From positions 1-32,320 of the forward strand of contig NZ_CBTK010000057.1 of assembly GCF_000531125.1 (NCBI RefSeq): a DNA stretch of 32,320 nucleotides, written 5' to 3'. The notes beneath the pieces were generated by a model that had not been told where the DNA came from, searched no databases, and was given only the letters and a program-made list of their open reading frames with translations. Made by a program: the position numbers and the translations under genes. The stretch comes from Candidatus Contendobacter odensis Run_B_J11. GTDB taxonomy: Bacteria; Pseudomonadota; Gammaproteobacteria; Competibacterales; Competibacteraceae. The number at the start of each line of letters is the position of its first letter. Position 1 is the stretch's first letter. Shown here piece after piece: positions 18,387 to 28,700 of this stretch.

Positions 18387-19592
18387 CTATAGAGTACCCA
18401 AGGCCAGCCACCCCCCGATCCACCCGGCGCCAATAGTCAGGGTCGCCAGCGTCACCGGAATCCCCACGCGAGCGTGGGTGCGCCCGTCGATGCGGAGACC
18501 GTGCCGAGCCGCTGCATCGGCCACGATCAGGTTGGCGATGCTGCCCACCAGCAGCAGATTACCGGCCAGGGTACTGGCCAGCGCCAGAATCGCACCGGCT
18601 TGGGGGTGGGTGGCGGTGTGCAACAGCAGCATCACCGCCGGCATGTTGGAGACCAAATTGCTGAGCAGTACCGTGGCCGCGAACAGCGGTACGGGCTGGT
18701 CAAGCGGCACACCCGCCGCCGCCAGGCCAGAAATTGCATCGGTCGCCAGCCCGGTATGCTGGAAAGCGTGATTGACCACAAACAGGCCGATGAACAGCAC
18801 CAGTAACTCCCAGTCCACCAGCCCGAGCATGTGACGCGAGTGCAGCCTGCGGCAGGTCAGCAGCACCCCCGCGCCAACCAGCGCCGCCACTTCACGCGGC
18901 CACGGGGTGAACAGGAACACCCCCAGCAGCGCCACAGCTACCGCCAGCCCCTTGGCGCTCTGCCAAGGATTGAACGCGGGTAACTCCTCCTCGGCCCGCC
19001 GTATCGGGATAGCCTCACCCGCTGCCTGTGGCACGATCCAGCGCCCGCGCACCTGCCCCACGATGATCCCCCAGGTCGCCAGCAAACCCAGCAGCACCGG
19101 CACGATGGCCTCCCTCGCATAGCTGCCGAAGGATAGCCGCAGCGTAGCGCTGATCAACATGTTTTGCGGATTGCCGATCAGGGTCACGGCGGATCCGATA
19201 TTGGCCGCGCAGGCCAGCGCCAACAAGTAAGGCATCGGATCGAGGTCACGCCGTCGGCAGGCGTCAATGAGTACCGGCGCCACCGCCAGACAAACAATAT
19301 CGTTGCTGAATACCGCCGACAGCGCCGCCACCCCCAGAATCAGTGCCCCCAGCAACAGCGGCGGCTTGAGCGGCAAAGTCGCCAAGCGGCGGGTGACCAC
19401 CGCGTAAAAGCCCCCCAGCCGCAATTGAGCCGAAAGCACCATGAACGCGAACAACAGGATCAGTGTGGGCAGGTGGAGTGCTTGCACCGCCGCTTCGGGA
19501 CTCACCGCCCCTATCCCCACCAGTGCAATGGCTCCTAACAGCGCCACCCCGGTGCGGTCGAGTTGCAGGAACGGTAACCCACCAAGGATCAT
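18387..19592 (-). CDS. ArsB/NhaD/SLC13-superfamily anion or ion transporter, N terminus possibly frameshifted
   Basis: 401 aa, about ten transmembrane helices, with the superfamily motif GSAVTLIGNPQNML and the second-half repeat LLSNLVSNMPAVMLL and LLVGSIANLI. Members carry arsenite, citrate, sulfate or Na+/H+; the substrate cannot be told. No arsenic or organic-acid genes adjoin. The annotated ATG at 19592 has no ribosome site. Another frame from 19639 reads MTPAIVLIFGL and hits TAG, and the following bases in the main frame read VYLGMILGG. Together these resemble the normal first helix of the family, so a one-base shift near 19600-19610 is likely. It converges with the regulator gene. Confidence 0.85.
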   Translation of the reverse strand: MILGGLPFLQLDRTGVALLGAIALVGIGAVSPEAAVQALHLPTLILLFAFMVLSAQLRLGGFYAVVTRRLATLPLKPPLLLGALILGVAALSAVFSNDIVCLAVAPVLIDACRRRDLDPMPYLLALACAANIGSAVTLIGNPQNMLISATLRLSFGSYAREAIVPVLLGLLATWGIIVGQVRGRWIVPQAAGEAIPIRRAEEELPAFNPWQSAKGLAVAVALLGVFLFTPWPREVAALVGAGVLLTCRRLHSRHMLGLVDWELLVLFIGLFVVNHAFQHTGLATDAISGLAAAGVPLDQPVPLFAATVLLSNLVSNMPAVMLLLHTATHPQAGAILALASTLAGNLLLVGSIANLIVADAAARHGLRIDGRTHARVGIPVTLATLTIGAGWIGGWLALGTL

Positions 19593-19639
19593 ACCCAGAT
19601 AGACTATAGGCCGAAGATAAGAACAATCGCAGGGGTCAT

Positions 19640-20222
19640 GGCGGTTACGCAGCGTGAAGGGCGGCAGGAATCATCGGCCAAGAGAAAAGACAGTGGGCTA
19701 CAGTGTACCCCTTCACTCTGACAGGACTGCACCCATGCCCCACGCCCCCGCTCTCGCCTTCGCCCTTCTCGCGCCTTCCCGAAAACGCTAACAACTGTGG
19801 CAAAGTAATAGCTCCGTCTATGCTCGCAAACCGAACTACCGCACCTAGCAAGCCAATATCCGGATCTTCAGGAAGACGGAGCGATACTCAGCATTTCTCC
19901 TCCTGTAAATTTTTCTGTGATTCTTTAAGGTTCTTCGAGTGTTCTTGTGGAGAAGGTCTCTCAAGACGGATGGTGACCCGCTGCGCCAGCCTCGTGGTGG
20001 GATTAATACCGATGAAAATCAATTTATTATTGATGAGCAATCCGCCGAAAGTCTTATTGATGAGACACGAAGACCCGGTTTTCACAACAGCCCGCGAAGA
20101 ACCCCATAATTTTTACCCTTCAAGCTAATTTTTGTCATGTACAGAGTAAGATGACAAAAGCCAACTATTTGTCGTAGTGATTACCACACTTGAAAAATAC
20201 GAAAACCATGCTAAACAAAAAA
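19640..20222. other. Long intergenic stretch upstream of the autotransporter promoter
   Basis: About 580 bp without a supportable gene. An ORF at 19703-20128 (+) and one at 19645-19851 (-) have no ribosome site or recognisable domain. The stretch near 19770-19860 has the look of transposon remnant, but I cannot identify it. A perfect hairpin, TTTTGTCAT (20130-20138) and ATGACAAAA (20151-20159), lies downstream. From about 20100 the sequence turns strongly AT-rich. Confidence 0.35.
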
Positions 20223-20272
20223 TTAATCACTATAGCCTTGACAGTAGATAAAGAATCTCTTTAATCGCTATA
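20223..20272 (+). promoter_or_regulatory. Promoter of the autotransporter gene with flanking direct repeats
   Basis: TTGACA (20238-20243), a 16-bp spacer and TTTAAT (20260-20265) fit a sigma-70 promoter about 110 bp upstream of the start codon. TTAATCACTATA (20223-20234) and TTAATCGCTATA (20261-20272) form an 11-of-12 direct repeat that brackets the -35 element and covers the -10, as expected for a regulator site. Confidence 0.5.
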
Positions 20273-20375
20273 TTGATTACGATACACAAGGTAGATATTT
20301 TTTATCAGTTATTTGGATAAATTATAGTCTACTATCTAATATTTTTTGAAAACTCGCATAACAAGGAACAATGTA

Positions 20376-22916
20376 ATGTCTCACCATCAACACCAACCTG
20401 CTCTGGACAAACAGGCTCGATTGCTCCTGTTGGGAGGATTGTTTGCGGCAGGATTAGCAGTGCCGGCGCCAGCACCAGCAGAGACCCTGACTGTGACCCG
20501 GGGTGGATCCGGCAGCGGGGTCGTGACCAGCAGCCCACCAGGCATCGATTGCGGTTTTGACTGTACGGAATTTTACAACCTTAACACCGCAGTCAATCTG
20601 ACGGCTATTGCGGCTCCGGGGTCGGAATTTTCCGGCTGGAGTGGGTCATGCAGTGGAACGGTTAACTCCTGCACCGTGTTGATGAACGCCGACAAAAATG
20701 TGATTGCTACATTTATCGAGGTTCCAGCACCTGCGGACCCGCTATCGGTAGCCATCACCCGTTCCTGCACGGGTCGGCAAGGCGAACCGATTCCCCTGAC
20801 CGGTCAAGCGCAAGGCGGCATCCCGCCTTATGCCTTCACTTGGTCAGCACCGGCGGGTACGGTGACGAATCCAACCACCGCCGCTGATAAAACTCTGGCC
20901 GATGTGACCTTCAACCAGACCGGTTCATTCACAGTCGCACTGAGTGCCGCCGATTCGTCATCACCTCAACAATCGGCGAACAACACCATCGATTGCGCGA
21001 TCAACGTGGCTTCTTTGCAAGTGGCCAACTTTGCTAAAGTTCCTAACGGCAAGGATACATATAATCCGGGAGATTCGATCATTTTCACGGTCAGCGCGGC
21101 AGGCGGCGTCGCGCCGTATATCTACAACTGGGAATTCTCCCGGGATGGCCTGTCGTGGACCTCGTTTGGACAAACGACTTCGCCCACCTCGCCTGCTTAC
21201 ACCTTTGGCGAAGGGGGGGCTTACTATTTCCGGGCCACTATTAGCGATAGCACCAAGCCGATTCCGCAAACGCAATCGTCCTCTTCCCTAACATTCGAGG
21301 TAAAAACCCAACCGCAAGACGGCACCTTGGAGAGAGTGCAAGCGCCGGACAGCGCCGGCCCGAATCAAACCGTGACGCTGTCGGTGAAATTCAGCGAAGG
21401 GCCGCAACCCCAACCCAACACCCCTGTGAACTGGGCGGTGACCACGACGGATGGACAGCCACTCCCGAGTACGGTGACGGGCCGACTGCGCGCCAATCAG
21501 ACGATCACTGGAGCCGACGGCATCGCCAGCAACCAGTTTGAGAGCGGCGGCCAGCAGTTCAACTACCGCATCACCGCCACGGTTAACACCCAGAGCGGAC
21601 CGAAGATCGCATCATTCACCCTCGCGGTTGGTCTGGCGCCTATCGTACAGGACCCCACCACGCCGGAAGGCGCCATGGCCCTCTACATGGATCGCGCCTG
21701 CGCAAACCTCTACCAGAACGGCGCGCCCAACGTAGCGGCCCAACAACTGCTGTTCCGTTGCAGCCAGTTGATGCAGATTACCAACCCGAACGATGCCAAG
21801 TTCGTCATGAACCAGCTTACCCCGCGCAACAACACCGAAGCCGCCAATCTCGGCCAAAACTTCGGCACCCGGCAACTGGGTAATGTTCTGTCGCGACTGG
21901 CCGAGTTGCGGCACGGCAGGACCGGTGTCAGCCTGTCCGGACTCAGCATCAACCAGAACGGCCAAGCCCTGCCCGCTGGCACTTTGTCCAAGACCTTCAC
22001 CCGCCAAAAAGGCGGCGGCGCCGGCGATGAACCCGGCGTGGACCTGGGCGGTCGGTTGGGCGTCTTCGTCAATGGCTCCATGAGCCGGGGCGATAAGAGC
22101 CGCACCACCCAGGAATCCAACTTTGACTACGATGCTTATGACATTACCGGCGGCGTGGACTACCGCTTCACTGACCGCTTTATCGCCGGTTTCGCATTGG
22201 GCTACTCCTCCACGAGTTCCGATCTAGGCGGCAGCGGCGGCAACCTGGACGGCAGCGGCTATACCCTGGCTGGTTACGCCAACTACTTCTTCAGCGACAA
22301 CGTGTTCCTGGATGGCGTGTTGCTGTATGGCCGGGGCAGCTTCGACATGCAGCGCAACATCGACTACTTCATCCCTGGCGTGACCCGCGAACGGTTTATT
22401 GCCAGCGCTAGTCCGGACGCCCAGCAATGGGGTGCCAGCCTCGGCGGCGGTTACGACTTGAAGTTCGACCAAGGTATCCAGGCGACCCTCTCCGGGCACC
22501 TGAACTACCTCAAAGCCACCCTCGACGGCTACGATGAAAGCGGCGCGGATGTCTTCAGTTTGCGTGTTCAGGACAACACCCTCAAGTCGTTGACCTTTAG
22601 TCTGGGCGGTGAGATTTCCCGCACCCTCAGCATGTCCTGGGGCGTCCTGACTCCCAGGCTGCGCGCCGACTGGTTGCATGAGTTTGAAGGCAACTCGGTG
22701 CCCATCAGCGGCTGGCTGCTGGCCGACCCGATTGGCGGGAGCAACGCCTTCACCTACCAGTCCGACAAACAGGACCCCAACTACTTCCTGGTGGGGGCCG
22801 GCGCCAGTGCGGTATTCAGCAACGGCGTACAGAGCTTCCTGTTCTATCAAGCCACCCTCGGCAAGCAGGACTATACGGATCATAGCGTCACCGTTGGAAT
22901 CCGCTTCGAGTTCTGA
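20376..22916 (+). CDS. Type Va autotransporter with InlB-B-like, PKD-like and Ig-like passenger domains
   Basis: 846 aa. A signal peptide (LLLLGGLFAAGLAVPAPAPA) is followed by a divergent InlB-B-type repeat (about 39-115: LTVTRGGSGSGVVTSSPPG and FSGWSGSCSGTVNSCTV, with paired Cys). Two PKD-like beta domains come next (about 123-309), then an Ig/Big-1-like domain (about 312-415) and a helical linker (LYMDRACANLYQNGAPNVAA). The C-terminal about 285 residues form the autotransporter beta-barrel, beginning GVFVNGSMSRGDK and ending in IRFEF with the terminal Phe typical for BAM recognition. The passenger is therefore exported to the surface, probably as an adhesin. ATG at 20376 has AAGGA upstream; a TTG at 20346 is an unlikely alternative. 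The glycosyltransferases that follow could build surface glycans alongside it. Confidence 0.92.
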   Translation: MSHHQHQPALDKQARLLLLGGLFAAGLAVPAPAPAETLTVTRGGSGSGVVTSSPPGIDCGFDCTEFYNLNTAVNLTAIAAPGSEFSGWSGSCSGTVNSCTVLMNADKNVIATFIEVPAPADPLSVAITRSCTGRQGEPIPLTGQAQGGIPPYAFTWSAPAGTVTNPTTAADKTLADVTFNQTGSFTVALSAADSSSPQQSANNTIDCAINVASLQVANFAKVPNGKDTYNPGDSIIFTVSAAGGVAPYIYNWEFSRDGLSWTSFGQTTSPTSPAYTFGEGGAYYFRATISDSTKPIPQTQSSSSLTFEVKTQPQDGTLERVQAPDSAGPNQTVTLSVKFSEGPQPQPNTPVNWAVTTTDGQPLPSTVTGRLRANQTITGADGIASNQFESGGQQFNYRITATVNTQSGPKIASFTLAVGLAPIVQDPTTPEGAMALYMDRACANLYQNGAPNVAAQQLLFRCSQLMQITNPNDAKFVMNQLTPRNNTEAANLGQNFGTRQLGNVLSRLAELRHGRTGVSLSGLSINQNGQALPAGTLSKTFTRQKGGGAGDEPGVDLGGRLGVFVNGSMSRGDKSRTTQESNFDYDAYDITGGVDYRFTDRFIAGFALGYSSTSSDLGGSGGNLDGSGYTLAGYANYFFSDNVFLDGVLLYGRGSFDMQRNIDYFIPGVTRERFIASASPDAQQWGASLGGGYDLKFDQGIQATLSGHLNYLKATLDGYDESGADVFSLRVQDNTLKSLTFSLGGEISRTLSMSWGVLTPRLRADWLHEFEGNSVPISGWLLADPIGGSNAFTYQSDKQDPNYFLVGAGASAVFSNGVQSFLFYQATLGKQDYTDHSVTVGIRFEF

Positions 22917-22935
22917 TCCATACCGCTCCCAGGTT

Positions 22936-22956
22936 GCCCACCCCCAACGGGTGGGC
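22936..22956 (+). terminator. GC-rich hairpin after the autotransporter gene
   Basis: GCCCACCC-CCAAC-GGGTGGGC forms a perfect 8-bp stem 19 bp after the stop codon. No T run follows, so it may only attenuate transcription into the next gene. Confidence 0.4.
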
Positions 22957-22990
22957 CTGTGCGGATATTCCCCTCATTGGAGCGACACCA

Positions 22991-25693
22991 ATGGAGCGTC
23001 ATCCTACGCCACATCTCTATCTTCGCTCTCTCGATCCAGACAGCCAGGACTCCCTGACCCGCATCGCCCATTGGGTACGTCCGGCCAGTGTCGTGTTGGA
23101 TATAGGTTGTGGTCCGGGCATTCTGGGGCGTTATCTTGTCGAAAGACTTGGCTGCCAGGTTGATGGCGTAGAATACAATCCGGCGGCGGTGCGCTTGGCT
23201 GCTCCCTGGTATCGCCATCTAGCCATTGCCGACCTGGAGCAAGCATATTTACCCGAGCTGTTTCCAGGCGCGCACTATGATTACATCATCTGCGCTGACA
23301 TCCTGGAACACTTGCGGAATCCAGAGCGCATTCTCGTACAGGCGGCAACATTGCTTGCTACGCATGGCCGATTGCTGCTTTCTATTCCCAATATCGCCTA
23401 TGCGGGTTTGATTGCAGAATTGTTGACGGGCGAATTCTGTTATCGCCCCGAGGGACTGCTCGACGAAACTCACCTGCGATTTTTTACTCGCCAATCCCTG
23501 GAGCGCTGGTTGATCGCACATGACTTCGCGATCTGCCGCCAGGATAGCGTGACGTTGGACTTGGCGTCCTCAGAGTTTCACGACCGGCTGGATCGTCTCC
23601 CGCCCCTCCTCCAAGAGACTCTGTTGGCACAGCCTGACGCGCTAACCTATCAATTGCTGGTCGAAGCCCGAGTCGCGTCTGACGCCAGCGAGATGACATC
23701 ACGGGCATCGGCCTTACTCGTCGACATCATTATTCCCGTCTATTGCGGGCGGGCTGAAACCCAAGCCTGTTTATCCAGTGTCCTGCGCAGTCAGCTGAGT
23801 GTCCCCCATGAAATTATCGTGATTGATGACGCCAGTCCCGAACCGGCACTGACCGACTATCTTCGCGAACTGGCGACGGCTGGACACATTACCTTACTGT
23901 GTAATGAACAGAATCTAGGCTTTGTGCAAACCGTTAATCGCGGTATGGCTCTGCACGAAGAACGCGATATCGTGCTACTGAACAGTGATACCGAGGTTGC
24001 AGGAGACTGGCTGGATCGGTTGAGGACATGTGCCTACAGCAACCCGGATATCGGAACCGTCACACCCTTTTCCAATAACGCTACCATTTGCAGCTATCCG
24101 CAAACTTGTGCGGATAACGCCCTGCCGCCCGGTTATACGGTGGAAGCGCTGGATGCGTTGTTTCGGCGCGTCAATCCTGGGCAGTCCGTATCTATTCCCA
24201 CTGCGGTGGGATTTTGCATGTACATTCGCCGCGATTGCCTGCACGCGGTGGGTCTGTTCGATGCAACCCGCTTCGGCAAAGGCTACGGCGAGGAAAATGA
24301 TTTTTGTATGCGCGCCATAGTCGCTGGCTGGAGCCATCGGCTCTGCGGCGATGTTTTTGTCTATCACCAAGGCGGCGTCAGTTTTGGAGATGGCCGTGAT
24401 CTTCTCCAGCAGCAGGCGATAGCCACGCTGCGGCGGATACATCCCGGTTATGAAGCCGCCGTCCAGTCGTATATCGTCGCCGATCCGGCCAAACCCCTGC
24501 GCCAGGCGGTAGATGCCGCCCGGCTGCTCAATAGTAACCTGCCTATTGTGTTGTTCATCAACCATAACCTTGGCGGTGGCACCCTCAAGCACGTTCGGGA
24601 ATTGGCAGGGTTGCTGAGCGGGCGGATGCAAACTCTGTTGCTCTACCCAATTGCCGATCACATTCATGCCCTACGCTGGCTCCGGGATGGAGAAATTCTG
24701 GATCTGCATTTTGCATTGCCGGCCGATTATGACTTGCTGTGCGATGTGTTGCGCACTCTGCATGTGAGCAGAATCCACTTTCATCATTTGCTGGGAGTAG
24801 ATAATTGCGTCTGGCAATTGCCACAGAATTTGGGAATACCGTATGACTATACTGTGCATGACTATTATCCGATATGCCCACGTATCAATTTGTTTAATGC
24901 GCCGGGCCGTTATTGCGGCGAGCCGGATGAAGCAGAGTGCAACCGCTGTTTACAAACGACCGAACCGGTGATCAAGGACACGACCATTCAGGATTGGCGG
25001 ACCCGCCACCTTCAATTGCTGAACGCCGCTGACCGGGTATTGACGCCAACGCGGGATGTCAAGCAGCGGATGTTACGTTATACACCGGCAGCTCATCTTG
25101 TCTTTGCCCCACATCCTGAAACCAGGTCAATTGATCAACAACCCTCATCGGTGCCATTGGCCGCGACTGAACCGTTGCGAATTGTGGTTCTGGGTGCGCT
25201 CAGTCAAGCCAAGGGCGCAGATGTGCTGGAAGCTTGCGCGATCGACGCTAGGCGGCGCGCTTTGCCCCTGACATTTCACCTGTTGGGCTATGGGTACCGC
25301 GATTTGGCGGTTGAACCGAACAGCCTGCTACGAATCTACGGCTCCTATGCTGATGAAGAGTTATCAGAGCGGTTGGCGGCGCTCAATCCCCATCTTATCT
25401 GGTTCCCGGCGCAGTGGCCGGAGACCTATTGCTATGCCCTGAGCGCTTGTCTGCAAACGGGTTTTCCCATTGTCGCCACCGATTTGGGCGCTTTCCCCGA
25501 ACGGTTGGCTGGCCGCTTCTGGAGCTGGATACAACCTTGGCAAACCGGTACGGCAGTGTGGAATGATTTCTTCATGGCACTACGAAAGCAGTATTTCGCT
25601 AGCGGTATTTCGCCTCCCGTGCCGTCTGGCGCAACGCCAACCGCAGAATTCGACAAATGCATTCATACCCCTCGATCTTCGACTTCCCAGTAG
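22991..25693 (+). CDS. Three-module protein: methyltransferase, GT2 glycosyltransferase, GT4-like glycosyltransferase
   Basis: 900 aa from ATG 22991 (GGAG eight bases upstream). Residues about 30-200 are a class I SAM methyltransferase (VLDIGCGPGILGRYL, then CADILEHLRNPERIL). Residues about 244-470 are a GT2 enzyme (VDIIIPVYCGRAETQACL, VIDDASPE, LLNSDTEVAGDW, GYGEENDFCMRA). Residues about 515-880 are GT4-like (FINHNLGGGTLKHVRELAG, LRIVVLGALSQAKGADVLEA, WPETYCYALSACLQTGFP). Such chains build or modify polysaccharides from nucleotide sugars at the cytoplasmic face. It lies 74 bp downstream of the autotransporter stop, with only a weak hairpin between, and just upstream of a second modular protein of similar plan. 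The sugar and acceptor cannot be told. Confidence 0.88.
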   Translation: MERHPTPHLYLRSLDPDSQDSLTRIAHWVRPASVVLDIGCGPGILGRYLVERLGCQVDGVEYNPAAVRLAAPWYRHLAIADLEQAYLPELFPGAHYDYIICADILEHLRNPERILVQAATLLATHGRLLLSIPNIAYAGLIAELLTGEFCYRPEGLLDETHLRFFTRQSLERWLIAHDFAICRQDSVTLDLASSEFHDRLDRLPPLLQETLLAQPDALTYQLLVEARVASDASEMTSRASALLVDIIIPVYCGRAETQACLSSVLRSQLSVPHEIIVIDDASPEPALTDYLRELATAGHITLLCNEQNLGFVQTVNRGMALHEERDIVLLNSDTEVAGDWLDRLRTCAYSNPDIGTVTPFSNNATICSYPQTCADNALPPGYTVEALDALFRRVNPGQSVSIPTAVGFCMYIRRDCLHAVGLFDATRFGKGYGEENDFCMRAIVAGWSHRLCGDVFVYHQGGVSFGDGRDLLQQQAIATLRRIHPGYEAAVQSYIVADPAKPLRQAVDAARLLNSNLPIVLFINHNLGGGTLKHVRELAGLLSGRMQTLLLYPIADHIHALRWLRDGEILDLHFALPADYDLLCDVLRTLHVSRIHFHHLLGVDNCVWQLPQNLGIPYDYTVHDYYPICPRINLFNAPGRYCGEPDEAECNRCLQTTEPVIKDTTIQDWRTRHLQLLNAADRVLTPTRDVKQRMLRYTPAAHLVFAPHPETRSIDQQPSSVPLAATEPLRIVVLGALSQAKGADVLEACAIDARRRALPLTFHLLGYGYRDLAVEPNSLLRIYGSYADEELSERLAALNPHLIWFPAQWPETYCYALSACLQTGFPIVATDLGAFPERLAGRFWSWIQPWQTGTAVWNDFFMALRKQYFASGISPPVPSGATPTAEFDKCIHTPRSSTSQ

Positions 25694-25766
25694 TGCTTTA
25701 GACAGTTGTAGGACTACCATCTTTTTATCAATTACTCTCAAATATCGTACTTGGAAATTTTACATC

Positions 25767-28700
25767 ATGCATACAAGTTCTATGGAAAATATGCAGAAAT
25801 GCTACTTAAAATATATCAATGCCTCCGACATTGAAAAACAGAAACAGGTCGTGGTTCTTGATGTAGGTGGCATAGATATAAATGGAAGCTATAAAAGCAT
25901 TTTTGGAAAGAAAAATTTTATTTATTTGAGTACAGACATCCAAGAAGGCCATGGCGTATCCATCGTCATTAAAGATCCTAACAAAATACCGTTGGATGAT
26001 GCGTCAATTGATATCGTTATATCGGGTCAAACATTTGAACATTGTGAATTTTTTTGGATGATATTTACAGAGATGGTTAGAGTACTTAAACCCGATGGAT
26101 TTATATTCCTAATTGCTCCTTCGGCAGGACCTATCCATCGATATCCTGTGGACTGCTATCGTTTTTATCCTGACGCTTATCATGCGCTGGCAAAATATAC
26201 AAATTGCAAGTTAATTGATACTTGGCTGGATGATCGAGAGCCTTGGCGGGACTTGGTAGGGGTATTTCAACGCCATGGTATAGACGTGCTAAAGGCTGCT
26301 GATGAATCTCCGTCTGATTATAAACCTTCACTCCCTTACCCTAGTCATCCCCCGTTAAAAGAGAGGGAGTCTTACGCAACAATCAGTTGCTTGGTTCCGC
26401 CTCTCCTGAGTGGGGAGGGATTGGGAGGAGCCGGTGAACGCTTACGATTCGACTATCTCCGTGATTATCTGCGATTACTGGCGGACGCACCTAACGAACC
26501 GGCGCATATTCCCGATGATCTGGCTGCATTGTTTCGCACTTGCGTTGCTGCTACTCCGCCAGCCGAGCAGGACTACAGCAATTACAACGCTTGGCTACAG
26601 CGCCACCGCTGGGATGATCTCGCCTGCCGCCATCTGTTGGAACTGACCCAGCACCAAGCGACATTGCCGTTGATCCATTGGTTGATTGTTTTGCCTGCAT
26701 CGCAGAGCGCACTGCTGGGATCGACCCTAATCTCGCTGGCCCAGCAAACCCTGGCAGCATGGCGCTTAACGGTGATCGCTGATTTCGCCTGCCCATCGCC
26801 AGAATTTGCGCAGATGGACGAGTTAAGCTGGATTCGCCTCAATTCTTGGGAGGAACTGAGCAATGCCCTGGCGGATCAAGCGCGGCAATCACCAGCGGAA
26901 TGGTTCTGGTGCGGCTATCCCGGCATTCAGTTGGAACCCGTCTTCATCAATCTGGCGGTGGAATTGATCAGTCGTCATCCCGAATGGCGGTTCGTTTACA
27001 CCGATGAGGATGTGGTAGGACAACGGCTGGACCAGGAATATTGGAGTCGACCGCAATTCAAACCGGACGCCAATCTGGATTTATTGCGTTCGAGCGGCTA
27101 CATCGGCCACGCCAGTCTGGTGCATCGAGAATTGTGGGAAAGTCTGCCCAGTGTGGAGTTACGCCCCGGACTGTTACTGAATTATGCCGCCGCATTGCGC
27201 TGTTTCGAGCAGTTCGGCGAAGCGGCGGTCGGGCACATTGATGAAATGGTGTTTCATCAGCCCGAAACAGCACCGGTAGACTGGCCGGCTTTTGCCCGGG
27301 ACGCCCTGCCCCTGCTCAGCGGGCACCTGCAACGCCAGAACCTCGCTGCGACGGTCAATGCCGGTTCCCTGCCCGGAACCTTCCGAGTGAATTACCGACT
27401 GACGCAAACCCCGCTGGTTTCGATCATCATTCCCACTCGCAATCGCCTCGACCTGATTCAGTCCTGTCTGGATAGTCTGCTGGCGAGGACGCGCTATCCG
27501 CATTTTGAAGTGCTGATTGTGGATAATCGTAGCGATGAACCGGCTGTATTGGATTACCTGCAACAGCAAACGCGACAGGATGCCCGGGTTCGAGTGATCC
27601 CCTATCCCGACGAATACAACTATTCAGCGATTAACAACCATGCTGCCCAGTTGGCCCAGGGCGAGTTTTTGCTGCTGCTGAACAATGATACGGTCATTTT
27701 GCGTGATGACTGGCTGGCAACTCTGGTGGCTATCGGTCTGCGGCCCGACGTGGGCGCGGTCGGAGGTCGGCTGATTTATCCCGATCACTCTGTTCAACAC
27801 GCGGGCATCATTGTCGGGTTGGGCGGCGTAGCGGACCATATTGGCGTCGGGCTGCCTTTGGGGAAATCGGGTTACATGGGCCGCGCTCAGTTAAATCAGA
27901 ATTTCTCGGCGGCTACCGCCGCCTGCCTGCTGGTGCGGCGGCAGGTGTTCTTCGAGGTTGGTGGTCTCGATGAGCGTGACTTTGCGGTGCTGTTCAACGA
28001 TGTTGATTTTTGTCTGAAGCTGGGTACGCGGGGTTACCGGATTGTCTGGTCGCCATCGGTCACGTTGATCCATCATGGTTCCAGCACCTTGCAATCCGAG
28101 GTTGATATCCAGCGTTTGGCGCACACCCGGCGCGAGCAGTTTGCCCTGATTGAGAAATGGCGGGCGCGTCTGATCCACGATCCGGCGTACAACCGGCATT
28201 TGAGCCTGCGCCACCGCAACTGGCGGCTGGATGAGGCGATGGATGCCCTTTGGCATCCCGAATTTGACCCCTTGTCGCGAGTGGTCGCGCTGCCCTGCGA
28301 CGACGCCGGGGTCGGGCATTATCGGGTCAGTGGCCCAATCGGCGAGTTGACCCGCCATGCACGCATCCGCAGCCTGCTGCTGCCCGATGGGCAAAGCCCA
28401 CGCCGCTTCATGCCTGAACCCATCGAACTGAGCCGCATCAAGGCTCAGGTGCTGCTGCTACAAAATGCCTTCACCGATTGGCAACTGCCGGCATTGAAGG
28501 TCTACGCCCAACTCAACCCAGACCTTTTCAAGGTATTCGGCCTGGATGACCTGGTCTTCGCCTTGCCGGCGAACCACCCGGCGCGGCAATATCTGGGCAA
28601 GGACATCAAAACGCGGTTGCGGCAAGGATTGGCCGGGTGTGATCGCGCCGTAGTCACCAGCGAACCCATTGCTGAAGCCTTGCGCGGCCTGATTGCCGAT

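Noticed and set aside
19703-20128. 141-codon plus-strand ORF before the autotransporter
   Set aside because: No ribosome site, proline-rich start, abrupt change of composition inside, no recognisable domain.
22224-22883. 219-codon minus-strand ORF
   Set aside because: Shadow of the beta-barrel coding region; low-complexity and no ribosome site.
23975-24667. 230-codon minus-strand ORF
   Set aside because: Lies fully inside the GT2 domain coding sequence, which has clear motifs on the plus strand.
25470-25766. Upstream extension of the giant glycosyltransferase frame
   Set aside because: It overlaps the preceding glycosyltransferase in another frame and has no domain or ribosome site.
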